Of a stretch of DNA of 64,000 bases, positions 1 to 11,610 are shown in pieces. The stretch is from contig OX388343.1 in assembly GCA_947579665.1 (NCBI GenBank), forward strand, positions 101,003,657-101,067,656, read 5' to 3'. Origin of the DNA: Sympetrum striolatum. Taxonomy: Eukaryota > Arthropoda > Insecta > Odonata > Libellulidae. Position 1 is the first letter of the stretch; each line of letters starts with the position of its first letter. The notes under the pieces were generated by a model that was given only the letters and a program-made list of their open reading frames with translations, was not told where the DNA came from and made no database searches. Both the position numbers and the translations under genes were made by a program.

Positions 1-189
1 AATCAAGAGCATTGGACTCCTGGAACCGGATTGTCGTAAATATAAACTAATTTAGTCGTAGTAAATGCTCTAAATTCTTTATTTCGTAATTAATTTCAGT
101 CTTATCGATTTGATGCATTTTGTATATCATTGGTAACTTATTTTTATCATCAATGATTGCTCTCGTGTATTATTTCAGGCTATGCATTC
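1..189 (+). repeat. Partial and first monomers at the left edge
   Basis: The window opens inside a monomer (at the AATCAAGAGC part of the block). This edge resembles the monomers at about 2,319 and 9,739, which share the rare TTAACCAAATCAAGAGC variant, rather than the monomer before the related block at 7,609. It is therefore the tail of a different unit joined to the block that starts near 190. Nothing but satellite is present. Confidence 0.85.
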
Positions 190-3000
190 CGGATATTCGG
201 CGGATGAGTCGGATTAGATTGTTTGTTGACCAAATGAAGAGCATTGGATTACTGGAACCGGATTGTCGTAAATATAAGCTTATTTAGTCGTAGTAAATGC
301 TGTTAATTCTTTATTTAGTAATTAATTATAGTCTTATCGATTTGATGCATATTGTATATCATTTTTAAGTTATTTTTATCATCAATGATTGCTCTCGTGT
401 ATTATTTCTTGCTATGCATTCCGGATATTTGGAGGATGAGTCGGAGAATATTGTTTCTTGACCAAATGAAGAGCATTGGATTCCTGGAACCGGATTGACG
501 TAAATATAAGCTTATTTAGCCGTAGTAAGTGCTGTTAATTCTTTATTTATTAATTAATTTTAGTCTTATCTATTTGATGCATATTGTATATCATCTATAA
601 GTTATTTTTATCATCAATGATTGCTCTCGTGTATTATTTCTTGCTATGCATTCCGGATATTCGGAGGATGAGTCGGAGAAGATTGTTTCTTGACCAAATG
701 AAGAGCATTGGATTCCTGGAACAGGATTGACGTAAATATAAACTAATTTAGTCGCAGTAAATGCTGTTAATTCTTTATTTCGTAATTAATTTTAGTCTTA
801 ACGATTTGATGCATATTGTATATCATTTGTAAGTTCATTTTATCATCAATGATTGCTGTCGTGTATTATTTCAGGCTATGCATTCCGGGCTATCAGAGGA
901 TGAGTCGGAGAAGATTGTTTCTTGACTACATGAAGAGCATTGGATTTCTGGAACCGGATTGACGTAAACATAAACTAATTTAGTGGTAGTAAATGCTTTT
1001 AATTCTCTATTTCGTAATTTATTTTAGCCTTATCGATCTGATGGATTTTGTATATCATTTATAAGTTCTTTTTATCATCAATGATTGCTCTCGTGTATTA
1101 TATCAGGCTATGCATTCCGGATATTTGGAGGATGAGTCGGAGAAGATTGTTTCTTGAACATATGAAGAGCGTTGGATTCCTGGAAGCGGATTGACGTAAT
1201 TATAAGCTAATTTAGTGGTAGTTAATGCTGTAAATTCTTTATTTCGTAATTAATTTTAGTCTTATCGATTTGATGCATTTTGTATATCATTTATAAGTTC
1301 ATTTTATCATCAATGATTACTCTCGTGTATTATTTCAGGCTATGCTTTCCGGATATTCGGAGGATGAGTCGGAGAAGATTGTTTCTTGACCACATGAAGA
1401 GCATTGGATTCCTGGAACCGGATTGACGTAAATATAAGCTAATTTAAACGTAGTAAATGCTATTAATTCTTTATTTCGTAATTATTATTAGTCTTATCGA
1501 TTTGATGCATTTTGTATATCATTTATAAGTTCATTTTATCATCAATGATTGCTCTCGTGTATCATTTCAGGCCCTGCATTCGTGATATTCGGAGGATAAG
1601 TCGGAGAAGATTGTTTCTTGACCACATGAAGAGCATTGGATTCCTGGAACCAGATTGACGAAAATATAAGCTAATTTAGTCGTAGTAAATGCTGTTAATT
1701 GTTTATATCGTAATTTATTTTAGTCTTATGGATTTGATGCATATTGTATATCATTTATAAGTTATTTTTATCATCAATCATTTCTCTCGTGCATTATTTC
1801 AGGCTATGCATTCCGGATATTCGGAGGATGAGTCGGAGAAGATTGTTTCTTGACCACATGAAATGCATTGGATTCCTGGAACCGGATTGTCGTAAATATA
1901 AACTAATTTAGTCGTAGTAAATGCTCTAAATTCTTTATTTCGTAATTAATTTCAGTCTTATCGATTTGATGCATTTTGTATATCATTTATAAGTTATTTT
2001 AATCATCAATGATTGCTCTCCTGTATTATTTCAGGCTATGCATTCCGGATATTCGGAGGATGAGTCGGAGAAGATTGTTTTTTGACCACATGAAGAGCAT
2101 TGGATTCCTGGAACCGGATTGTCGTAAATATAAACTAATTTAGTCGTAGTAAATGCTCTTAATTCTTTATTTCGTAATTAATTTTAGTCCTATCGATTTG
2201 ATGCATTTTGTATATCATTTATAAGTCATTTTAATCATCAATGATTGCACTCGTGTATTATTTCAGGCTATGCATTCCGGATATTCGGAGGATGAGTCGG
2301 AGAAGATTGTTTCTTAACCAAATCAAGAGCATTGGATTCCTGGAACCGGATTGTCGTAAATATAAACTAATTTAGTCGTAGTAAATGCTCTAAATTCTTT
2401 ATTTCGTAATTAATTTCAGTCTTATCGATTTGATGCATTTTGTATATCATTGATAACTTATTTTTATCATCAATGATTACTATCGTGTATTATTTCAGGC
2501 TATGCATTCCGGATATTCGGAGGATGAGACGGAGAAGATTGTTTTTTGACCACATGAAGAGCATTAGATTCCTGGAACCGGATTTTCGTAAATATAAGAT
2601 AATTTAGTCGTAGTATATGCTGTTAATTCTATATTTTGTAATTAATTTTAGTCTTATCGATTTGATGCATTTTGTATATCATTGATAACTTATTTTTATC
2701 ATCAATGATTGCTCTCGTGTATTATTTAAGGCTATGCATTCCGGATATTCGGAGGATGAGTCGGAGAAGATTGTTTTTTGACCACATGAAGAGCATTGGA
2801 TTCCTGGAACCGGATTGTCGTAAATATAAGCTAATTTAATCGTAGTATATGCTGTTAATTCTTTAATTCGTAATTAATTTTAGTCTTATCGATTTGATGC
2901 ATTTTGTATATCATTGATAACTTATTTTTATCATCAATGATTGCTCTCGTGTATTATTTCAGGCTATGCATTCCGGATATTCGGAGGATGAGTCGGAGAA
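190..3000 (+). repeat. Higher-order block A, copy 1 (about 12 monomers)
   Basis: The block starts with a monomer carrying the rare GGCGGATGAGTCGGATTAG variant. It continues with diagnostic monomers such as CCGGGCTATCAGAGG (near 885), CGATCTGATGGATTTTG (near 1035) and GGCCCTGCATTCGTG (near 1570). The same order of variants recurs from about 7,609 at an offset of about 7,419 bp (32 monomers minus a few bases), and from 62,641 at an offset of 62,443 bp. The shared order of private variants shows segmental duplication within the array. After about 3,000 collinearity with copy 2 continues, but with one extra monomer in copy 2. Confidence 0.85.
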
Positions 3001-6000
3001 GATTGTTTTTTGACCACATGATGAGCATTGGATTCCTGGAACCGGATTGTCGTAAATATAAACTAGTTTAATCGTAGTAAATGCTCTAAATTCTTTATTT
3101 CGTAATTAATTTTAGTCTTATCGATTTGATGCATTTTGTATATCATTGATAACTTATTTTTATCATCAATGTTTGCTCTCGTGTATTATTTCAGGCTATG
3201 CATTCCGGATATTCGGAAAATGAGTCGGAGAAGATTGTATTTTGACCACATGAAGAGCATTGGATTCCTTCAACCGGATTGTCGTAAATATAAACTAATT
3301 AAGTCGTAGTAAATGCTCTTAATTCTTTATTTCGTAATTAATTTTAGTCTTATCGATTTGATGCATTTTGTATATCATTGATAACTTATTTTTATCATCA
3401 ATGATTGCTCTCGTGTATTATTTCAGGCTATTTATTCCGGATATTCGGAGGATGAGTCGGAGAAGATTGTTTTTTGACCACATGAAGAGCATTGGATTCC
3501 TGGAACCGGATTGTTGTAAATATAAGCTAATTAAGTCGTAGTAAATGCTCTTAATTCTTTATTTCGTAATTAATTTTAGTCCTATCGATTTGATGCATTT
3601 TGTATATCATTGATAACTTATTTTTATCATCAATGATTGCTCTCGTGTATTATTTCAGGCTATGCATTCCGGATATTCGGAGGATGAGTCGGAGAAGATT
3701 GTTTTTTGACCACATGAAGAGCATTGGATTCCTGGAACCGGATTGTCGTAAATATAAACTAATTTAGTCGTAGTAAATGCTCTAAATTCTTTATTTCTCA
3801 ATTAATTTTAGTCTTATCGATTTGATGCATTTTGTATATCATTGATAACTTATTTTTATCATCAATGATTGCTCTCGTGTATTATTACAGGCTATGCATT
3901 CCGGATATTCGGAGGATGAGTCGGAGAAGATTGTTTTTTGACCACATGAAGAGCATTGGATTCCTGGAACCGGATTGTCGTAAATATAAACTAATTTAAT
4001 CGTAGTAAATGCTCTAAATTCTTTATTTCGTAATTAATTTTAGTCATATCGATTTGATGCATTTTGTATATCATTTATAACTTATTTTTTCATCATCAAT
4101 GATTACTCTCGTGTATTATTTCAGGCTATGCATTCCGGATATTCGGAGGATGAGTCGGAGAAGATTGTTTTTTGACCACATGAAGAGCATTGGATTCCTG
4201 GAACCGGATTGTCGTAAATATAAACTAATTTAGTCGTAGTAAATGCTCTTAATTCTTTATTTCGTAATTAATTATAGTCTTATCGATTTGATGCATTTTG
4301 TATATCATTGATAACTTATTTTTATCATCAATGATTGCTCTCGTGTATTATTTCAGGCTATGCATTCCGGATATTCGGAGGATGAGTCGGAGAAGATTGT
4401 TTTTTGACCACATGAAGAGCATTGGATTCCTGGAACCGGATTGTCGTAAATATAAACTAATTTAGTCGTAGTAAATGCTCTTAATTCTTTATTTCGTAAT
4501 TAATTTTAGTCTTATCGATTTGTTTCATATTGTATATCATTTATAAGTTATTTTTATCATCAATGATTGTTCTCGTGTATTATTTCAGGCTATGCATTCC
4601 GGATATTCGGAGGATGAGTCGGAGAAGATTGTTTCTTGACCACATGAAGAGCAATGGTTTACTGGAACCGGATTGACGTAAACATAAGTTAATTTAGTGG
4701 TAGTAAATTCTGTTTATTCTTTATTTAGTAATTAATTTTAGTCTTATAGATTTGATGCATATTGTTTATCATTTATAAGTTGTTTTTATCATCAATGATT
4801 GCTCTCGTGTATTATTTCAGGCTATGCATTCCGGATATTCGGAGGATGAGTCGGAGAAGATTGTTTCTTACCACATGAAGAGCATTGGATCCCGGAACCT
4901 GATTGAAGTAAATATAAGCTAATTTAGTGGTAGTAAATGTTGTTAATTCTTTATTTCGTAATTAATTTTAGTCTTATTGATTAGATGCATTTTGTATTTC
5001 ATTTATGAGTTATTTCTATCATCAATGATTGCTCTCGTGTATTATTTCAGGCTATGCATTCCGGATATTCGGAGGATGAGTCGGAGAAGATTGTTTCTTG
5101 ACCACATGAAGAGTATTGGATTCCTGGAACAAGATTGACGAAAATATAAGCTAATTTAGTCGTAGTAAATGCTGTTAATTCTTTATATCGTAATTAATTT
5201 TCGTCTTATCGATTTGATGCATATTGTATATAATTTATTAGTTATTTTTATCATCAATGATTGTTCTCGTGTATTATTTCTTTCTGTGCTTTCCGGATAT
5301 TCGGAGGATGAATCGGAGAAGATTGTTTCTTGACCAAATGAAGAGCATTGGATGCCTGGAACTGTATTGACGTAAATATAAGCTCATTTAGTCGTAGTAA
5401 ATGCTGTTAATTCTTTATTTAGTAATTAATTTTAGTCTTATCGATTTGATGCATATTGTTTATCATTTATAAGTTATTTTTATCATCAATGATTGCTCTC
5501 GTGTATTATTTCAGGCTATGCATACCGGATATTCGGAGGTTGAGTCGGAGAAGATTGTTTCTTAGCACATGAAGAGCATTGGATCCTGGAACCGGATTGA
5601 CGTAAATATAAGCTAATTTAGTGGTAGTAAATGCTGTTAATTCTTTATTTCGTAATTAATTTTAGTCTTATCGATTTGATGCATTTTGTATTTCATTTAT
5701 AAGTTCTTTTTATCATCAATGATTGCTCTCGTGTATTATTTCAGGCTATGCATTCCGGATATTCGGAGGATGAGTCGGAGAAGATTGTTTCTTGACCACA
5801 TGAAGAGCATTGGATTCCTGGAACCGGATTGTCGTAAATATAAACTAATTTAGTCCTAGTAAATGCTCTAAATTCTTTATTTCGTAATTAATTTTAGTCT
5901 TATCGATTTGATGCATTTTGTATATCAGTGATAACTTATTTTTATCATCAATGATTGCTCTCGTGTATTATTTCAGGCTATGCATTCCGGATATTCGGAG

Positions 6001-7608
6001 GATGAGTCGGAGAAGATTGTTTTTTGACCACATGAAAGGCATTGGATTCCTGGAACCGGATTGTCGTAAATATAAACTAAGTTAGTCGTAGTAAATGCTG
6101 TGCATTCTTTATTTCGTAATTAATTTTAGTCTTATCGATTTGATGCATTTTGTATATCATTGATAACTTATTTTTATCATCAATGATTGCTCTCGTGTAT
6201 TATTTCAGGCTATGCATTCCGGATATTCGGAGGATGAGTCGGAGAAGTTTGTTTTTTGACCACATGAAGAGCATTGGATTCCTGGAACCGGATTGTCTTA
6301 AATATAAACTAATTTAGTCGTAGTAAATGCTCTTAATTCTTTATTTCGTAATTAATTTTAGTCTTATCGATTTGATGCATTTTGTATATCATTGATAACT
6401 TATTTTTATCATCAATGATTGCTCTCGTGTATTATTTCAGGCTATGCATTCAGGATATTCGGAGGATGAGTCGGAGAAGATTGTTTCTTGACCACATGAA
6501 GAGCATTGGATTCCTGGAACCGGATTGTCGTAAATATAAACTAATTTAGTCGTAGTAAATGCTCTAAATTCTTTATTTCGTAATTAATTTTAGTCTTATC
6601 GATTTGATGCATTTTGTATATCATTGATAACTTATTTTTATCATCAATGATTGCTCTCGTGTATTATTTCAGGCTATGCATTCCGGATATTCGGAGGATG
6701 AGTCGGAGAAGATTGTTTTTTGACCACATGAAAGGCATTGGATTCCTGGAACCGGATTGTCGTAAATATAAACTAACTTAGTCGTAGTAAATGCTCTTAA
6801 TTCTTTATTTCGTAATTAATTTTAGTCTCATCGATTTGATGCATTTTGTATATCATTGATAACTTATTTTTATCATCAATGATTGCTCTCGTGTATTATT
6901 TCAGGCTATGCATTCCGGATATTCGGAGGATAAGTCGGAGAAGATTGTTTTTTGACCACATGAAGAGCATTGGATTCCTGGAACCGGATTGTCGTAAATA
7001 TAAGCTAATTTAGTCGTAGTATATGCTGTTAATTCTTTATTTCGTAATTAATTTTAGTCTTATCGATTTGTTTCATATTGTATATCATTTATAAGTTATT
7101 TTTATCATCAATGATTGTTCTCGTGTATTATTTCAGGCTATGCATTCAGGATATTCGGAGGATGAGTCGGAGAAGATTGTTTCTTGACCACATGAAGAGC
7201 AATGGTTTACTGGACCGGATTGACGTAAACATAAGCTAATTTAGTTGTAGTAAATTCTGTTAATTCTTTATTTAGTAATTAATTTTAGTCTTATCGATTT
7301 GATGCATATTGTTTATCATTTATAAGTTATTTTTATCATCAATGATTGCTCTCGTGTATTATTTCAGGCTATGCATTCCGGATATTCGGAGGATGAGTCG
7401 GAGAAGATTGTTTCTTACCACATGAAGAGCATTGGATCCTGGAACCGGATTGACATAAATATAAGCTAATTTAGTGGTAGTAAATGCTGTGAATTCTTTA
7501 TTTCGTAATTAATTTCAGTCTTATCGATTTGATGCATTTTGTATTTCATTTATAAGTTCTTTTTATCATCAATGATTGCTCTCGTGTATTATTTCAGGCT
7601 ATGCATTC
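3001..7608 (+). repeat. Satellite stretch dominated by the GATTGTC/TTGATAACTT subtype
   Basis: About 20 monomers, most with GATTGTCGTAAATATAAAC, GCTCTTAAT or GCTCTAAAT and a TTGATAACTT tail. Local markers include a monomer with ATTGTATTTTGACC and CCTTCAACC (about 3,233-3,270) and one with GGCTATTTATTCCGG (about 3,427). A pair with GAGCAATGGTTTAC occurs at 4,651 and 7,199, an offset of 2,548 bp or 11 monomers, showing another internal duplication. No open gene, RNA gene or unique insertion is visible. Confidence 0.8.
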
Positions 7609-10420
7609 CGGATATTCGGCGGATGAGTCGGATTAGATTGTTTGTTGACCAAATGAAGAGCATTGGATTACTGGAACCGGATTGTCGTAAATATAAGCTT
7701 ATTTAGTCGTAGTAAATGCTGTTAATTCTTTATTTAGTAAGTAATTATAGTCTTATCGATTTGATGCATATTGTATATCATTTTTAAGTTATTTTTATCA
7801 TCAATGATTGCTCTCGTGTATTATTTCTTGCTATGCATTCCGGATATTTGGAGGATGAGTCGGAGAATATTGTTTCTTGACCAAATGAAGAGCATTGGAT
7901 TCCTGGAACCGGATTGACGTAAATATAAGCTTATTTAGTCGTAGTAAGTGCTGTTAATTCTTTATTTATTAATTAATTTTAGTCTTATCTATTTGATGCA
8001 TATTGTATATCATTTATAAGTTATTTTTATCATCAATGATTGTTCTCGTGTATTATTTCTTGCTATGCATTCCGGATATTCGGAGGATGATTCGGAGAAG
8101 ATTGTTTCTTGACCAAATGAAGAGCATTGGATTCCTGGAACAGGATTGACGTAAATATAAACTAATTTAGTCGCAGTAAATGCTGTTAATTCTTTATTTC
8201 GTAATTAATTTTAGTCTTAACGATTTGATGCATATTGTATATCATTTGTAAGTTCATTTTATCATCAATGATTGCTCTCGTGTATTATTTCAGGCTATGC
8301 ATTCCGGGCTATCAGAGGATGAGTCGGAGAAGATTGTTTCTTGACTACATGAAGAGCATTGGATTTCTGGAACCGGATTGACGTAAACATAAACTAATTT
8401 AGTGGTAGTAAATGCTTTTAATTCTCTATTTCGTAATTTATTTTAGCCTTATCGATCTGATGGATTTTGTATATCATTTATAATTTCTTTTTATCATCAA
8501 TGATTGCTCTCGTGTATTATATCAGGCTATGCATTCCGGATATTTGGAGGATGAGTCGGCGAAGATTGTTTCTTGAACATATGAAGAGCGTTGGATTCCT
8601 GGAAGCGGATTGACGTAATTATAAGCTAATTTAGTGGTAGTTAATGCTGTAAATTCTTTATTTCGTAATTAATTTTAGTCTTATCGATTTGATGCATTTT
8701 GTATATCATTTATAAGTTCATTTTATCATCAATGATTACTCTCGTGTATTATTTCAGGCTATGCTTTCCGGATATTCGGAGGATGAGTCGGAGAAGATTG
8801 TTTCTTGACCACATGAAGAGCATTGGATTCCTGGAACCGGATTGACGTAAATATAAGCTAATTTAGTCGTAGTAAATGCTGTTAATTCTTTATTTCGTAA
8901 TTAATATTAGTCTTATCGATTTGATGCATTTTGTATATCATTTATAAGTTCATTTTATCATCAATGATTGCTCTCGTGTATCATTTCAGGCCCTGCATTC
9001 GTGATATTCGGAGGATAAGTCGGAGAAGATTGTTTCTTGACCACATGAAGAGCATTGGATTCCTGGAACCAGATTGACGAAAATATAAGCTAATTTAGTC
9101 GTAGTAAATGCTGTTAATTGTTTATATCGTAATTAATTTTAGTCTTATGGATTTGATGCATATTGTATATCATTTATAAGTTATTTTTATCATCAATCAT
9201 TTCTCTCGTGCATTATTTCAGGCTATGCATTCCGGATATTCGGAGGATGAGTCGGAGAAGATTGTTTCTTGACCACATGAAGAGCATTGGATTCCTGGAA
9301 CCGGATTGTCGTAAATATAAACTAATTTAGTCGTAGTAAATGCTCTAAATTCTTTATTTCGTAATTAATTTCAGTCTTATCGATTTGATGCATTTTGTAT
9401 ATCATTTATAAGTTATTTTAATCATCAATGATTGCTCTCCTGTATTATTTCAGGCTATGCATTCCGGATATTCGGAGGATGAGTCGGAGAAGATTGTTTT
9501 TTGACCACATGAAGAGCATTGGATTCCTGGAACCGGATTGTCGTAAATATAAACTAATTTAGTGGTAGTAAATGCTTTTAATTCTCTATTTCGTAATTTA
9601 TTTTAGCCTTATCGATCTGATGGATTTTGTATATCATTTATAAGTTCTTTTTATCATCAATGATTAATCTCGTGTATTATATCAGGCTATGCATTCCGGA
9701 TATTTGGAGGATGAGTGGGAGAAGATTGTTTCTTAACCAAATCAAGAGCATTGGATTCCTGGAACCGGATTGTCGTAAATATAAACTAATTTAGTCGTAG
9801 TAAATGCTCTAAATTCTTTATTTCGTAATTAATTTCAGTCTTATCGATTTGATGCATTTTGTATATCATTGATAACTTATTTTTATCATCAATGATTACT
9901 CCCGTGTATTATTTCAGGCTATGCATTCCGGATATTCGGAGGATGAGACGGAGAAGATTGTTTTTTGACCACATGAAGAGCATTGGATTCCTGGAACCGG
10001 ATTGTCGTAAATATAAGATAATTTAGTCGTAGTATATGCTGTTAATTCTTTATTTCGTAATTAATTTTAGTCTTATCGATTTGATGCATTTTGTATATCA
10101 TTGATAACTTATTTTTATCATCAATGATTGCTCTCGTGTATTATTTAAGGCTATGCATTCCGGATATTCGGAGGATGAGTCGGAGAAGATTGTTTTTTGA
10201 CCACATGAAGAGCATTGGATTCCTGGAACCGGATTGTCGTAAATATAAGCTAATTTAATCGTAGTATATGCTGTTAATTCTTTAATTCGTAATTAATTTT
10301 AGTCTTATCGATTTGATGCATTTTGTATATCATTGATAACTTATTTTTATCATCAATGATTGCTCTCGTGTATTATTTAAGGCTATGCATTCCGGATATT
10401 CGGAGGATGAGTCGGAGAAG
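7609..10420 (+). repeat. Higher-order block A, copy 2
   Basis: This copy repeats 190-3,000 in the same order of variant monomers. For example, the first-monomer variant at 201 reappears at 7,620, and CCGGGCTATCAGAGG near 885 reappears near 8,304. One monomer in the middle (about 9,563-9,706) does not match its positional partner in copy 1 but matches another monomer type of the same block. It is listed separately as a probable conversion tract. Confidence 0.85.
9563..9706 (+). other. Probable gene-conversion tract inside block A copy 2
   Basis: On both sides, block A copy 2 matches copy 1 at the usual offset. Between about 9,563 and 9,706 the sequence instead carries a linked set of changes: GTGGTAG, GCTTTTAATTCTCTATTTCG, TAGCCTTATCGATCTGATGG, TATATCAGG and GATATTTGG. 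The same set is found in the monomer at about 8,400-8,560 of the same block. The positional partner at about 2,143-2,290 has the ordinary variants. A patch of about 144 bp with unchanged flanks fits non-crossover gene conversion. Two nearby unequal crossovers could give the same result. Confidence 0.6.
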
Positions 10421-11610
10421 ATTGTTTTATGACCACATGAAGAGCATTGGATTCCTGGAACCGGATTTTCGTAAATATAAACTAATTTAGTCGTAGTAAA
10501 TGCTCATAATTCTTTATTTCGTAATTAATTTTAGTCTTATCGATTTGATGCATTTTGTATATCATTGATAACTTATTTTTATCATCAATGATTGCTCTCG
10601 TGTATTATTTCAGGCTATGCATTCCGGATATTCGGAGGATGAGTCGGAGAAGATTGTTTTTTGACCACATGAAGAGCATTGGATTCCTGGAACCGGATTG
10701 TCGTAAATATAAACTAATTTAATCGTAGTAAATGCTCTAAATTCTTTATTTCGTAATTAATTTTAGTCTTATCGATTTGATGCATTTTGTATATCATTGA
10801 TAACTTATTTTTATCATCAATGATTGCTCTCGTGTATTATTTCAGGCTATGCATTCCGGATATTCGGAGGATGAGTCGGAGAAGATTGTATTTTGACCAC
10901 ATGAAGAGCATTGGATTCCTTCAACCGGATTGTCGTAAATATAAACTAATTAAGTCGTAGTAAATGCTCTTAATTCTTTATTTCGTAATTAATTTTAGTC
11001 TTATCGATTTGATGCATTTTGTATATCATTGATAACTTATTTTTATCATCAATGATTGCTCTCGTGTATTATTTCAGGCTATTTATTCCGGATATTCGGA
11101 GGATGAGTCGGAGAAGATTGTTTTTTGACCACATGAAGAGCATTGGATTCCTGGAACCGGATTGTTGTAAATATAAGCTAATTTAGTCGTAGTAAATGCT
11201 CTTAATTCTTTATTTCGTAATTAATTTTAGTCCTATCGATTTGATGCATTTTGTATATCATTGATAACTTATTTTTATCATCAATGATTGCTCTCGTGTA
11301 TTATTTCAGGCTATGCATTCCGGATATTCGGAGGATGAGTCGGAGAAGATTGTTTTTTGACCACATGAAGAGCATTGGATTCCTGGAACCGGATTGTCGT
11401 AAATATAAACTAATTTAGTCGTAGTAAATGCTCTTAATTCTTTATTTCGTAATTAATTTTAGTCTTATCGATTTGTTTTATATTGTATATCATTTATAAG
11501 TTATTTTTATCATCAATGATTGTTCTCGTGTATTATTTCAGGCTATGCATTCCGGATATTCGGAGGATGAATCGGAGAAGATTGTTTCTTGACCAAATGA
11601 AGAGCATTGG
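10421..11610 (+). repeat. Continuation of block A copy 2 with whole-monomer gain and loss
   Basis: A monomer with ATTGTTTTATGACC (10,421) and GCTCATAATTC is present here but absent from the corresponding place in copy 1, so the offset rises from about 7,419 to about 7,651 bp. The CCTTCAACC and GGCTATTTATTCC marker monomers then follow in the same order as at 3,233-3,440. About three monomers present at 3,700-4,430 are missing here before the TTTGTTTTATATTG monomer. Both changes are exact multiples of the monomer, as unequal crossing-over predicts. Confidence 0.75.

Noticed and set aside
4081..4110. Small T-run expansion and CATCATCA insertion in one monomer
   Set aside because: This is an ordinary replication-slippage difference of a few bases in one monomer, with no wider meaning.
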